Shown here: positions 23,571 to 32,327 of the stretch, in pieces | Numbering within the stretch: position 1 is the stretch's first letter | How the letters are laid out: each line of letters opens with the position of its first letter | Assembly (NCBI GenBank): GCA_945861895.1 | Contig: CAMAWF010000023.1 | Coordinates: 1-40,219, forward strand | Length of the DNA stretch: 40,219 nt | DNA from: Rhizobium sp. Q54 | GTDB taxonomy: Bacteria > Pseudomonadota > Alphaproteobacteria > Rhizobiales > Xanthobacteraceae | Direction of reading: 5' to 3' | Notes under the pieces: model-generated | The model's input: the letters and a program-made list of their open reading frames with translations, nothing else | Databases searched by the model: none | Told to the model about the DNA's origin: nothing | Made by a program: the position numbers and the translations under genes

Positions 23571-26483
23571 TCAGCGCGCTATCTCCAGCGTGTCACTGGC
23601 GAGCAATTTTTCCGCGTCCTCCGCTGACATCGGCTCGCCGAATACATAACCTTGCGCGTATTCGCAGCCCATCTGATAAAGCTCGACGGCATCCGAATCC
23701 GACTCGGCGCCTTCCGCCACCACTTCCATGCCGAGATCGTGCGCCAGCGCAATGATCGAACGCAGGATCACCGGCCGCGTGCCGCGCGTGGTGGTGCGCA
23801 CGAACGACTTGTCGATCTTGATTGTGTCGAAAGGAAACCGTTGCAGATAGGCGAGCGATGAATGCCCGGTGCCGAAGTCGTCGAGCGAGAGGCCGGCGCC
23901 AAGCTCGCGAATGCGTGTGAGCATCTGCGCGGCGTGTTCCGGGTTTTCCATGACCAGCGATTCGGTCAATTCGAGTTTGAGCGTGCCGCGCACCAGCGGC
24001 GAGCGCGCCAGCACGGTGCGCAAATCGTGCAGCAGGTCATGACGCAAAAGCTGGCGCGACGAGACGTTGACGCTGGCGAAGACCGGATCGCGCACGCGCA
24101 CCGTGCGTTGCCATATGGCGAGCTGGCGGGCGGTGCGGTCGAGCACGAACAGGCCAAGATCGACGATCAGCCCGATTTCCTCCGCGATGGAGATGAATTC
24201 GGCCGGCGACATGCGCCCCATTTTCGGATGGTCCCAGCGCGCCAGCGCCTCGAAACCGGCGACCGAGCGGTCTTCCAGCCGGATGACCGGCTGATAGAGA
24301 ATGGTGATTTCCTCGCGCTCGATGGCGCGGCGCAGCTCCGATTCCAGCGTCAGCCGGTCGGTCTTGCGCGAACGCATCGCGGCCTTGAAAACTTCGATGC
24401 GGTCTCCGCCGATGCGCTTGGCGTGATACATCGCAAGCTCGGCGTCCTTGAGCACTTCCTCGGTGCGGTGCGGCTGGCTTTCCGACAGCGCCAGGCCGAT
24501 CGAGGCGGTGAGAAAAATTTCGCGGTCGTTGAAGGCGATCGGCGCGCGCAGCGCCCGGCGCAAGGTTTCGGCAAATGCGACGATGCGCGGCGGCTCGCGC
24601 TCGGAAATAAGAATGAGTGCGAATTGGTCGCCGGAGAGGCGCGCTAGCGTATCCTGCGGCTTGAGCAGCCGGCCGAGACGTCGCGCCATGGTCAACAATA
24701 TGGAATCGCCGACCGCCATGCCGACGGAATCGTTGACCTGCTTGAAGCGGTCGATATCGACCACGATCACCGTCGGGCGGATTGCGGGGTCCGAGCGCGC
24801 GAAAGCAAATCCCGCTTCGAGCCGGTCGAGAAACAATTCACGGTTTGGCAGCCCGGTCAGGTTGTCATGCACCGCGTCGAACAGCATCCGCTCTTCGGAA
24901 TTCTTGAAGTCGGTGACGTCGGTCAGCGTGCCGACGAGGCGCACCACCTCGCCGTCCGATCCGACCACCGGCCGCGCCTTCAGGGTGAACCAGAGAAAAT
25001 TCCCTTCTGCCGTGCTCAGACGGAAATCCTGCATCAGCTTCCCGCGCCGTTGTTCCAGCACGCTGTCGAGCGAGGCGCGGAAGCGGTCGCGGTCGAGCGG
25101 ATGCAGCACGTCGAGCCAGCGCACCGCCGGACCTTCCAGCGTGCCGCGTTTGAGCCCAAGCATCTGCTCGGTTTCCGGGCTGGTGAACACCTTGTCGGCG
25201 GAGACATCCCAATCCCAGATCATGTCGCCGGCGCCGGTCAACGCCAGCGCGCGGCGCTCGACGTCGGAGACGATGCCGTGGGTGATGCCGCCGGCGAAGG
25301 CATGCTGCATGACGGTGAACCCGATCAGCATCACGATCAGCACCAGGCCGCCGAGCAGGGCAGGGGCGATGATGTCGTTGGTGACGAAGCCGAGGATGGT
25401 GAGCGTGGCGGCGCACGACCACACCAGCAGCAGAAGCCAGGTCGGGATCAGCAGCACCGCGCGGTCGAAACCGTGGGTCGAGAGATAGACGACAAGCGCG
25501 AAACCGCATGCGGCGATTGCCGCCAGCGACAGCCGCGCAATGCCCGACGCGATCGCCGGATCGAACAGGGCAACCGCAATCAGCGCGACCAATCCTGCGA
25601 GCCAGGCCAAGGTGATGTGCGCGTAGCGCACGTGCCAGCGATTGAGATTGAGATAGGCAAATAGAAAGACCAGCAATGTCGCCGCAAGCGTCGCTTCGCC
25701 GACGGCGCGCCAGACCCGCTCGGCGCCCGCAGACATGTCGAATACTTTTCCCCAGAAGCCGAAGTCGACGCCGATATAGACCAGCACCGCCCATCCGAGC
25801 GCGGCGGCCGCCGGAAACATCACGCTGCCCTTGACCACGAACAAAATTGTGAGGAACAGCGCCAGCAGGCCGGCAATGCCGATGACGATGCCGTAATAGA
25901 GCGTGAAGCTGTTGATCTTGTCCTTGTAGGCGTCGGGCTCCCACAAATAAATTTGCGGCAGACGGTCGGTGCGCAATTCCACGACGAAGGTGATGACGCT
26001 GCCGGGATCGAGAGTGACGCGGAAAACATCGGCGATAGTACTTTCCTGGCGGTCGGGACGATCGCCGGAGCTCGGCGTGATGGCGGCGATGCGGGCAAGG
26101 CCGAGATCGGGCCAGATCACGCCGGAGCCGACCATGCGGTAATGCGGCACGACGATCAGGCGGTCGATCTGCTCGTCGCTGCTGTTGGCGAGCGCAAACA
26201 CCGCCCAGTTGATGCCGCCTTCGCGCGCGCGCAACTCGATACGGCGCACGATGCCGTCGGGGCCGGGAGCGGTTGAGATTTGAATGCGGTCGGCTTCGGT
26301 TTTCTGCCGCTCGACCGCGTCGGTGAGATCGATGGCCGAGACGTCGAGCCGCACGTTGACGGCTTCCACCGCCTGCGCGGAAGATGCGCCGATGACGGCC
26401 GCGCCAAAACCCGCGGCGGCAAGCAGCAGCGCCGCCGTAAACGCGGCGACACATCCGGCATTGGCGGGACGCGAGGTATTCAA
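23571..26483 (-). CDS. 7TM-PAS-GGDEF-EAL membrane signalling protein
   Basis: This 970-residue protein has a signal-like N-terminus (about 10-39) and a periplasmic domain (about 40-195). Seven or eight helices follow (about 196-405, beginning LYYGIVIGIAGLLALFLTIL), resembling 7TMR-DISM. Next come a PAS domain (about 415-540), GGDEF (about 545-710) and EAL (about 725-965). The cyclase motif is SGDQF instead of GGDEF (near 617), so it is probably inactive. The EAL domain keeps FEALARW, ELTESL, LDDFGTGHSSL and IKIDKSF, so cyclic di-GMP hydrolysis is likely, although the last loop reads AEGAES. The start is TTG with GGAGG eight bases upstream; no ATG fits. Confidence 0.92.
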   Translation of the reverse strand: MNTSRPANAGCVAAFTAALLLAAAGFGAAVIGASSAQAVEAVNVRLDVSAIDLTDAVERQKTEADRIQISTAPGPDGIVRRIELRAREGGINWAVFALANSSDEQIDRLIVVPHYRMVGSGVIWPDLGLARIAAITPSSGDRPDRQESTIADVFRVTLDPGSVITFVVELRTDRLPQIYLWEPDAYKDKINSFTLYYGIVIGIAGLLALFLTILFVVKGSVMFPAAAALGWAVLVYIGVDFGFWGKVFDMSAGAERVWRAVGEATLAATLLVFLFAYLNLNRWHVRYAHITLAWLAGLVALIAVALFDPAIASGIARLSLAAIAACGFALVVYLSTHGFDRAVLLIPTWLLLLVWSCAATLTILGFVTNDIIAPALLGGLVLIVMLIGFTVMQHAFAGGITHGIVSDVERRALALTGAGDMIWDWDVSADKVFTSPETEQMLGLKRGTLEGPAVRWLDVLHPLDRDRFRASLDSVLEQRRGKLMQDFRLSTAEGNFLWFTLKARPVVGSDGEVVRLVGTLTDVTDFKNSEERMLFDAVHDNLTGLPNRELFLDRLEAGFAFARSDPAIRPTVIVVDIDRFKQVNDSVGMAVGDSILLTMARRLGRLLKPQDTLARLSGDQFALILISEREPPRIVAFAETLRRALRAPIAFNDREIFLTASIGLALSESQPHRTEEVLKDAELAMYHAKRIGGDRIEVFKAAMRSRKTDRLTLESELRRAIEREEITILYQPVIRLEDRSVAGFEALARWDHPKMGRMSPAEFISIAEEIGLIVDLGLFVLDRTARQLAIWQRTVRVRDPVFASVNVSSRQLLRHDLLHDLRTVLARSPLVRGTLKLELTESLVMENPEHAAQMLTRIRELGAGLSLDDFGTGHSSLAYLQRFPFDTIKIDKSFVRTTTRGTRPVILRSIIALAHDLGMEVVAEGAESDSDAVELYQMGCEYAQGYVFGEPMSAEDAEKLLASDTLEIAR

Positions 26484-26655
26484 GCGATGCCCTCCAAGCC
26501 CCGCAGCCCAGGTTGCGTGCGCGCCATGCGCGACGAGACCAAGCCGGCGAACACGGGCAAGCGGTTCACCTTAGATTGCAGATTATGCCGTTTTCGCGGC
26601 TTTGAGGATGGCTTCATGAGCAGTTGGCGGCTCTCCGGCGGGCAAGACTGCGCGC

Positions 26656-27654
26656 TCAAACGGTGAGAACGATCTTGCCGATATGCGCGCTGGTTTCCAT
26701 GCGTGCGTGCGCCGCGGCGGCCTGATCCAGCGGGAAGGTCGAATCGACGATCGCCTTCACCTTGCCCGCGGCCAGCAGCGGCAAAACCTTCGCCTCGATG
26801 GCGCAGGCGATGGTGCCTTTGTCGGCAATCGAGCGCGAGCGCAAGGTCGAGCCGGTGTGATGCAGGCGCTTGAGCATGATGCGGCGGAAATCGACGGTCG
26901 CCTTCGGGCTGCCCTGGAAAGCGATCTGTACGATGCGCCCTTCGACGGCGGCGGCCTCGTAATTGCGCTCGATATAGCCGCCGCCCACCATGTCCAATAT
27001 TACATCGGCGCCCTTGCCGCCGGTCGCCGCTTTGACCGCGGCGACGAAGTCCTCGGCTTTATAGTTAACGGCGACGTCGGCGCCCAGTCGGCGCGTGGCC
27101 TCGCATTTATCGGCCGATCCGGCGGTGGTGATGACGCGCGCGCCGAACGCCTTGGCGAGCTGGATCGCCGCAGTGCCGATGCCGGAGGTGCCGCCGTGCA
27201 CCAGCAATGTCTCGCCGCTTTTGAGCGCGCCGCGCTCGAACACATTGTGCCAAACGGTGAAATAGGTTTCCGGGATCGCCGCCGCTTCGATGTCGGAAAG
27301 TCCGGCGGGAACCGGCAGCGCGTGGGTTTCGTGCGCGAGGCAATATTGCGCGTAGCCGCCGCCGATCACCAGCGCCATCGTGCGGTCGCCGGCCTTCCAG
27401 CGTTTGACGCCTGCGCCGAGCGCCACGATCTCGCCCGCGATCTCAAGTCCCGGAATATCGGGCGCGCCGTCCGGCGGCGGGTAGAGGCCCTGGCGCTGCA
27501 TGACGTCCGGGCGGTTGACGCCGGCGGCCGCGACCTTGACCAGGATCTCACCCGCGCCGGGCGTGGGCACCGGGCGCTCCTGCGGCACCAGCACTTCGGG
27601 CCCGCCGGGCGCACGGATCGCAATCGCTGTCATGCGGGACGGCAGTTGGGTCAT
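26656..27654 (-). CDS. Zinc-independent quinone oxidoreductase (QOR/PIG3-like)
   Basis: This 332-residue medium-chain reductase uses NAD(P)H to reduce quinones or similar electrophiles. It shows GAGEILVKVAAAGVNRPDVM near the N-terminus and LEIAGEIVALGAGVKRWKAG in the catalytic domain. The Rossmann segment LLVHGGTSGIGTAAIQLAKA with RVITTAGS follows, and then GADVILDMVGGGY. The zinc-binding Cys/His ligands of true alcohol dehydrogenases are absent, as in QOR enzymes. The ATG at 27654 has AGAGG five to six bases upstream; a second ATG at 27633 is possible. It is divergent from the DUF1192 gene. Confidence 0.92.
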   Translation of the reverse strand: MTQLPSRMTAIAIRAPGGPEVLVPQERPVPTPGAGEILVKVAAAGVNRPDVMQRQGLYPPPDGAPDIPGLEIAGEIVALGAGVKRWKAGDRTMALVIGGGYAQYCLAHETHALPVPAGLSDIEAAAIPETYFTVWHNVFERGALKSGETLLVHGGTSGIGTAAIQLAKAFGARVITTAGSADKCEATRRLGADVAVNYKAEDFVAAVKAATGGKGADVILDMVGGGYIERNYEAAAVEGRIVQIAFQGSPKATVDFRRIMLKRLHHTGSTLRSRSIADKGTIACAIEAKVLPLLAAGKVKAIVDSTFPLDQAAAAHARMETSAHIGKIVLTV

Positions 27655-27773
27655 CGGTGCCTCTGGTGAAATTGTGCGGCGTTGCGTCTGTTTAGGCGCG
27701 GCCAGGGAATGTGACAACCCGCAGCAAGGCGGTTAAAATTTGACGGTCACAATCGCTCTTGCCGGAGCCTGTC

Positions 27774-27968
27774 ATGCCAGCGATCGAAGACGACGAGCGG
27801 CCGAAAAAAAAGATCACCCACGAGCTTGGGCAGGACGTTGCCTTGCTTTCGGTCGAGGAGCTTGGCCTTCGCGTCGCGCTGCTGCAGCAGGAAATCGAGC
27901 GCCTGGAGGCGGCGAAGGCGAAGAAACTCGCCTCGCGCGATGTGGCGGATCAATTCTTCAAGCGCTGA
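27774..27968 (+). CDS. DUF1192 small protein
   Basis: This 64-residue protein matches DUF1192 of alphaproteobacteria: an acidic N-terminus (MPAIEDDERPKKK), then LSVEELGLRVALLQQEIERL as the main helix and a short C-terminal helix with ASRDVADQFFKR. A coiled coil in the middle is likely. GGAG seven bases upstream supports the ATG at 27774. The function is unknown. A CtrA box and a structured terminated region follow immediately, between it and rcdA. Confidence 0.87.
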   Translation: MPAIEDDERPKKKITHELGQDVALLSVEELGLRVALLQQEIERLEAAKAKKLASRDVADQFFKR

Positions 27969-28001
27969 AGCAGCCTAGGGCGTACTCAAATTATTGCACC
28001 C

Positions 28002-28016
28002 TTAACGCGTCGTTAA
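28002..28016 (+). promoter_or_regulatory. CtrA-binding box TTAA-N7-TTAA
   Basis: TTAACGCGTCGTTAA matches the full TTAA-N7-TTAA half-site pair recognised by phosphorylated CtrA, the alphaproteobacterial cell-cycle response regulator. TACTAAT at 28031-28037 is a reasonable -10 region. The box therefore sits where the -35 would be for a start near 28041-28044, the usual position for CtrA activation. Confidence 0.7.
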
Positions 28017-28040
28017 GCTTTCCCCTTCATTACTAATAAC

Positions 28041-28132
28041 CGTCCATCTTCATGGACGTTGAGTGGCTCCTGTCCACTCTGTTTGACGCCTCCCTGTTAT
28101 CAACTTAGCCGCCGGCACCGGCGGCTTTTTTT
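28041..28132 (+). ncRNA. Candidate CtrA-controlled small RNA
   Basis: The segment from about 28041 to the terminator forms three hairpins in a row. The first is CGTCCAT/ATGGACG with the loop CTTC (28041-28058). The second is GAGTGG/CCACTC with the loop CTCCTGT (28061-28079). The third is a GC-rich terminator (28108-28132). The single-stranded stretch between the second and third contains CCTCCCT (28089-28095), and the second loop CTCCT; both resemble anti-Shine-Dalgarno sequences used by alphaproteobacterial trans-acting RNAs. A CtrA box and -10 sequence precede it. An alternative is a terminated leader or the 3' end of the DUF1192 mRNA. No Rfam family was matched. Confidence 0.55.
28108..28132 (+). 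terminator. Strong intrinsic terminator before rcdA
   Basis: GCCGCCG/CGGCGGC (28108-28114, 28119-28125) with the four-base loop GCAC is followed by eight T residues. It should stop transcription from the DUF1192 or CtrA-box promoter, so rcdA needs its own promoter between about 28133 and 28276. Confidence 0.85.
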
Positions 28133-28276
28133 TGTCCCGTTTCGGGGCAGTTTTCGCCCTCCGGCCGGCAACTATGACGCAAGGTATGCGGCGCGGACGC
28201 TGGACAGGGCGGCCGGCCACGGGTCATGCTTGACCCCAAGGGGCGGAAAGCTCCGGGTTGGGTGAGGCGTAAGCGT

Positions 28277-28801
28277 ATGTCTGAGAACTCCGTGAGCGAG
28301 GCGCAGCCGGTTTCGTTCGGCGCGCGGCTGGCCAATTCGGCGGCGTTTGCCGATCTGTTCCGCGAAGGCATGGCGCTGGTGGAAGAGACCGCGACCTATC
28401 TCGACGGCCACGGCCGGCAGGAATCCAAGCGACTCGAGCGCGGCGCGGCGCTGGCTTATGCGACCGAAAGCATGCGGCTGACCACCCGGCTGATGCAGCT
28501 TGCTTCCTGGCTGCTGCTGCACCGCGCGGTCAAGGAAGGCGAAATGTCGCTTGCCCAGGCCAACAAGGAAAAAAGCAAGGTCAAGCTTTCGGTCGGCGAG
28601 TCGAGCGAGCCGAATAATTTCGAACTGTTGCCTGAGCCGCTGCAACGATTGATCGAACGCTCGCAAAAGCTCCAGCTCAAGGTGCGCCGCCTCGACGCCA
28701 CCATCCACAACCGTGTCGCGCCCGAACGCGCCATCCTGTCCAATCCGGTGGAGCGCCAGATCGGGTTGCTCAAGGCCGCCTTCGAGCAGGACGTGCGATA
28801 G
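28277..28801 (+). CDS. rcdA: Regulator of CtrA degradation (DUF1465/RcdA)
   Basis: This 174-residue protein is DUF1465, the family of RcdA. In Caulobacter, RcdA is an adaptor that helps deliver CtrA and other substrates to the ClpXP protease at the cell pole. The all-helical fold is visible: ASWLLLHRAVKEGEMSLAQA, LLPEPLQRLIERSQKLQLKV and a C-terminal NPVERQIGLLKAAFEQDVR. The ATG at 28277 with GAGG about ten bases upstream starts the family region; an in-frame upstream start adds basic residues. A terminator shared with rpmE follows. Confidence 0.88.
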   Translation: MSENSVSEAQPVSFGARLANSAAFADLFREGMALVEETATYLDGHGRQESKRLERGAALAYATESMRLTTRLMQLASWLLLHRAVKEGEMSLAQANKEKSKVKLSVGESSEPNNFELLPEPLQRLIERSQKLQLKVRRLDATIHNRVAPERAILSNPVERQIGLLKAAFEQDVR

Positions 28802-28834
28802 TCCGTCGGCCCTGCGACCGTCATCGGCCAAACA

Positions 28835-28858
28835 AAAACCCCGCGCGAGCGGGGTTTT
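28835..28858. terminator. Bidirectional terminator between rcdA and rpmE
   Basis: AAAACCCCGC/GCGGGGTTTT (28835-28844, 28849-28858) with a GCGA tetraloop carries T-runs on both strands. It serves the convergent rcdA and rpmE transcripts. Confidence 0.85.
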
Positions 28859-28882
28859 GCATTTTGCGGCGCGGTCGCCCGG

Positions 28883-29131
28883 CTATTTTTTTGCTTCGGC
28901 GGCCTTGTCGGCTTTGAGAAAGCCGGAGAATTTCTTTTGGAAACGCGACAGGCGCCCGCCGCGATCGAGCAGCTGCTGCTGGCCGCCGGTCCAGGCTGGA
29001 TGCGATTTCGGGTCGATGTCGAGATGCATGACATCGCCCTCCTTGCCCCAGGTCGAGCGGGTGGCGAATTCGGTGCCGTCGGTCATCACCACCTTGATGG
29101 CGTGATATTTGGGGTGGATATCCGGCTTCAT
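28883..29131 (-). CDS. rpmE: 50S ribosomal protein bL31
   Basis: This 82-residue bL31 of the large ribosomal subunit begins [20 protein letters not shown] and contains [20 protein letters not shown] and [20 protein letters not shown]. It lacks the CXXC pair of the zinc-containing form, so it is the C-minus type. The ATG at 29131 is the conserved start. It is divergent from the ABC exporter gene across a 198-base gap in which I see no further gene. Confidence 0.96.
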   Translation of the reverse strand: MKPDIHPKYHAIKVVMTDGTEFATRSTWGKEGDVMHLDIDPKSHPAWTGGQQQLLDRGGRLSRFQKKFSGFLKADKAAEAKK

Positions 29132-29329
29132 AGCAACGTTCCCGATTTTGTAATCCCGCGGCTTAACTTCGGCGCGCATTGCGCGCGTGCCGGCGGGGAT
29201 GAATTCGGCGGGTCTATACAGGACGCAAGGCGGCCCGGCAAGCCGCCGCAATTGCCTCGCAAGCCTTGAAAAGGCATTGTCCGGCCGAAACTGGCGCGGT
29301 TTTCAGTGTGGCGTTTCGAGGGAGCGTGA

Positions 29330-31141
29330 ATGAGTTCCGCCGGGGAAAACGATGGGCGCGGCGGCCTCGACAGCCCGTTGGCCGCACCGGGCGGGCGCAA
29401 GCTCAAACTCAAGCCGCTGGTTCTCCTGCTGCCCTATGTGGGCCGCTATCGCGGCCGCGTCGTTGCCGCCTTTGTCGCGCTCATTGTCGCGGCGCTCACC
29501 ACGCTGGCGGTGCCGGTTGCGGTGCGCCGCCTGATCGACTTCGGCTTCTCGGCCGAAGGCGTCGCGCTGATCGACAGCTATTTCGTCGTGATGATCGCGG
29601 TGGTGGCTGTGCTCGCAAGCGCCAGCGCCACGCGCTACTACCTCGTCACGACGTTGGGCGAGCGCATCGTTGCCGATTTGCGCAGCGACGTATTCGCCCA
29701 TCTCACCCGGCTGTCGCCGGCGTTTTTCGACCAGGCCAGGACCGGCGAGATGGTCTCGCGGCTCACCGCCGACACGACGCAGATCAAATCGGCGGTCGGC
29801 GCTTCGGTGTCGATTGCGTTGCGCAATCTCGTGCTGTTCGTCGGCGCCGCCACGATGATGGTGGTCACCAGTCCGCGGCTTTCCGGTTTCGTGCTCGCCG
29901 CCATTCCGGTGATCGTGCTGCCGCTGGTCGGTTTCGGCCGCTCGGTGCGCCGCCGCTCGCGCATGGCGCAGGACACGCTCGCGGACGCTTCCGCCTATGC
30001 CTCCGAGCTGATCGGCGCGATACGCACCTTGCAGGCCTTCACGCACGAACAAGCCTCGCAATCGCGCTTTTCATCCGCGGTCGAGCGCGCCTATGAAGCT
30101 GCGCGCAGCTCCACGCTGGCGCGCGCGGTGCTCACCGGCATCGGCATCTTCCTGGTGTTCGCCAGTGTCGTGCTGGTGCTGTGGATCGGCGCGCAGGACG
30201 TGCTGGCGGGAACCATCACGCCGGGCCGCCTCGGCCAGTTCGTGCTCTACGCGGTGTTCGCCGCCGGCGGTTTGGGCGAACTCAGCCAGGTTTGGGGCGA
30301 AATTGCGCAGGCCTCGGGCGCCGCCGAGCGGCTGTTTGAAATCCTTGCCGTCGATCCGAAAATTGCAAGGCCATCGAAGCCGGTCGCGTTGCCGGTGCCC
30401 GCGCGCGGCGAGGTCGCTTTCGACAAAGTATCTTTCGCCTATCCGACGCGGCCGGAGACGGCGGTTCTTAACGGCATTTCCTTCCGCGTGCGGCCGGGAG
30501 AAAAAGTAGCACTCGTCGGCCCCTCCGGCGCGGGCAAGAGCACGATCTTTCATCTAATCCTGCGTTTCTACGATCCGCTATCCGGCAGCGTGACCCTCGA
30601 CGGCGTAAAACTGGCGGACGCCGATCCGCTCGATCTGCGCCGCCGCATCGCGCTGGTGCCGCAGGACAGCGTCGTGTTCGCTGCTTCGGTGCGCGAAAAT
30701 ATTATTTTCGGCCGTCCGGAAGCGAGCGGCGCCGAGATTGCGCGGGCGGCCGAACTGGCGCTGGCGTCCGAATTCATCAATCGCATGCCGCAAGGTTTCG
30801 ACACGCCGATCGGCGAGCGCGGCGTCACGCTCTCCGGCGGCCAGCGTCAGCGTATCGCCATTGCGCGCGCCATCCTGCGCGATGCGCCGCTGTTGCTGCT
30901 CGACGAGGCGACCTCTTCGCTCGATGCAGAGAGCGAGAAGCTGGTGCAGGCGGCGCTGGAGCATCTGATGCAAGCGCGCACGACCATCGTCATCGCGCAC
31001 CGGCTGGCGACCGTACTCTCTTGTGACAGAATTCTGGTCATCGATAACGGCCGCATCGTCGAGGAGGGCACGCACGCCAAGCTTGCCGCCGCCGGTGGGC
31101 TCTATGCGCGGCTGGCGAAGTTGCAGTTCGAGCCGGCGTAG
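29330..31141 (+). CDS. ABC exporter, fused membrane and ATPase domains (MsbA/BmrA type)
   Basis: This 603-residue half-transporter has a membrane domain with six helices (about 40-325) and an ATPase domain (about 360-600). Walker [10 protein letters not shown] is near 397, the Q-loop is in LVPQDSVVF, the signature LSGGQRQR is near 501, Walker [13 protein letters not shown] near 521, and the H-loop is IAHRLATV. It should act as a homodimer exporting a lipid-like or hydrophobic compound; the substrate is not predictable. The ATG at 29330 has GGGAG upstream. It is followed by a palindrome and then genes on the opposite strand. Confidence 0.94.
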   Translation: MSSAGENDGRGGLDSPLAAPGGRKLKLKPLVLLLPYVGRYRGRVVAAFVALIVAALTTLAVPVAVRRLIDFGFSAEGVALIDSYFVVMIAVVAVLASASATRYYLVTTLGERIVADLRSDVFAHLTRLSPAFFDQARTGEMVSRLTADTTQIKSAVGASVSIALRNLVLFVGAATMMVVTSPRLSGFVLAAIPVIVLPLVGFGRSVRRRSRMAQDTLADASAYASELIGAIRTLQAFTHEQASQSRFSSAVERAYEAARSSTLARAVLTGIGIFLVFASVVLVLWIGAQDVLAGTITPGRLGQFVLYAVFAAGGLGELSQVWGEIAQASGAAERLFEILAVDPKIARPSKPVALPVPARGEVAFDKVSFAYPTRPETAVLNGISFRVRPGEKVALVGPSGAGKSTIFHLILRFYDPLSGSVTLDGVKLADADPLDLRRRIALVPQDSVVFAASVRENIIFGRPEASGAEIARAAELALASEFINRMPQGFDTPIGERGVTLSGGQRQRIAIARAILRDAPLLLLDEATSSLDAESEKLVQAALEHLMQARTTIVIAHRLATVLSCDRILVIDNGRIVEEGTHAKLAAAGGLYARLAKLQFEPA

Positions 31142-31165
31142 CGCGGCATCAAAGGCCCCGCCGTT

Positions 31166-31280
31166 GTCATTGCCGGGCTTGACCCGGCAATCCATGAAGC
31201 GATCCTGCAATTGCTGACCTACGCAAATCTTTCGCGAGTGGTCTCTCATCATGGATGCCCGGGTCAAGCCCGGGCATGAC
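31166..31280. repeat. Family B palindrome pair, 115-base form (31.2 kb)
   Basis: GTCATTGCCGGGCTTGACCC begins and GGGTCAAGCCCGGGCATGAC ends this element. It has the same length as the copy at 10071-10185, with a different spacer sequence. It lies between the convergent ABC exporter and acetyltransferase genes. Confidence 0.87.
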
Positions 31281-31306
31281 GCGGAGCGTGGGGTGCAGGT
31301 GTCTGA

Positions 31307-31765
31307 TTAAACAGGCCGCCAGTTCATCTTGTTGACGGTGATGCCCGAGCCCTGATTTTTGCCTTCGCCCGCATAGGCGAAGCCGTGCTTCTCGTAAAAG
31401 CGGATCGCGCGGACGTTGTCCTTGTTGACCATCAGATCGAGCCCCTTGGGCGACAGGCGTTTGGCTTCCACGAGCAGCGCCTCGGCGATGCCGCTGCCCC
31501 AGGATTCCGGCGCGACCACGATCTGATCGAGATAAAGCGTCACCGGATCGACGGTGACAAAGCCCACCAGCACGCCGCCATTTTCCGCCAGCACGATGCG
31601 TGCGACCGGCACCACCTCGTTGCGCCAGCGCTCGCGCCACCAGTCGACACGTTTGCCGAAGTCGAGGTGCGGGTAATGATGCTGCCATGTGCACCGCCAC
31701 AGTTCGATGGCCGCGGCTTCGTCGGCGGCTGTGTAGGGACGAAGATTATGCGCCGTAATCGGCAC
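31307..31765 (-). CDS. GNAT-family N-acetyltransferase (second copy)
   Basis: This 152-residue GNAT protein is unrelated in detail to the one at 2346. It shows NLRPYTAADEAAAIELWRC at the N-terminus, GVLVGFVTVDPVTLYLDQIV in the central sheet, SWGSGIAEALLVEAKRLSP as the acetyl-CoA loop, and RAIRFYEKHGFAYAGEGKNQ as motif B. The substrate is unknown. It lies 4 bases downstream of the ParE-type toxin gene on the same strand, so it probably shares the toxin-antitoxin transcript. Confidence 0.87.
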   Translation of the reverse strand: MPITAHNLRPYTAADEAAAIELWRCTWQHHYPHLDFGKRVDWWRERWRNEVVPVARIVLAENGGVLVGFVTVDPVTLYLDQIVVAPESWGSGIAEALLVEAKRLSPKGLDLMVNKDNVRAIRFYEKHGFAYAGEGKNQGSGITVNKMNWRPV

Positions 31766-31769
31766 GCGC

Positions 31770-32060
31770 TTATACCTCGCCCTTTTCAGGCTCTTTCCGC
31801 GCGGTATGCCGGAAATGGAGAATCACAATTTCCCCAGACACCAGTCGATAGTAGATGCGGTAGGGATAGCGCCTCGCAAATAGAACACGTACGTCGATCT
31901 CGTCTGACTGTTGGCCAGTTTCCGGAAAGTCCGACAGCCCCGCCGCAATTTTTTCCAATACTGTGACGACTCTTCGCGCCGCCGGCGGGTTTCGTTGTTC
32001 GATATATTTGCGAATGACTTCGAGATCGGAAAATGCGCGGGGAGTGTAACGAACCCTCAT
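31770..32060 (-). CDS. RelE/ParE-family toxin
   Basis: This 96-residue toxin has the ParE/RelE fold pattern: MRVRYTPRAFSDLEVIRKYI at the N-terminus, an Arg-rich RRVVTVLEKIAAGLSDFPET helix, and RRYPYRIYYRLVSGEIVILH in the C-terminal sheet. This sheet is typical of ParE-like gyrase inhibitors, although RelE-like mRNA cleavage is not excluded. Its ATG overlaps the TGA stop of the antitoxin gene (ATGA), the usual toxin-antitoxin coupling. An acetyltransferase gene follows after 4 bases. Confidence 0.88.
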   Translation of the reverse strand: MRVRYTPRAFSDLEVIRKYIEQRNPPAARRVVTVLEKIAAGLSDFPETGQQSDEIDVRVLFARRYPYRIYYRLVSGEIVILHFRHTARKEPEKGEV

Positions 32061-32284
32061 GCCCGATGTTTTTTGAAATAGGCTGCCACAACATCGTCAG
32101 GCACAAATTCGCCGCGTTCCGCTTGCGCGAGACCTTCCCGAACCGCCGCTCGCTCATCATCTGACAAGCGATAAACGCCGAGATGCTTCTTCTCGATATC
32201 GACCATCGACTGGATCAACTCAGCCTGCGCCTCCTCCGGCCAGTCGGCGATGCGATCAAGGATGGTTTCGACGATCTTGTTCAT
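32057..32284 (-). CDS. Antitoxin of the ParE-type module
   Basis: This 75-residue protein precedes the toxin. It begins MNKIVETILDRIADWPEEAQ and contains VYRLSDDERAAVREGLAQAE, followed by GEFVPDDVVAAYFKKHRA. The second half matches antitoxins of ParE/RelE modules that wrap the toxin. I do not see a clear ribbon-helix-helix; DNA binding may reside in the N-terminal helices. The promoter lies in the 44 bases between it and the MotB-like gene's stop, or upstream through the operon to the right. Confidence 0.82.
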   Translation of the reverse strand: MNKIVETILDRIADWPEEAQAELIQSMVDIEKKHLGVYRLSDDERAAVREGLAQAERGEFVPDDVVAAYFKKHRA

Positions 32285-32327
32285 TTGAGATGAATATCAC
32301 GAATCGCGGCCGGGAAAAACCCACCGC

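Noticed and set aside
26487-26666. Small open frame with two Cys pairs between the EAL and quinone oxidoreductase genes
   Set aside because: It overlaps the end of the oxidoreductase gene, has no convincing ribosome-binding site and shows no recognisable family.
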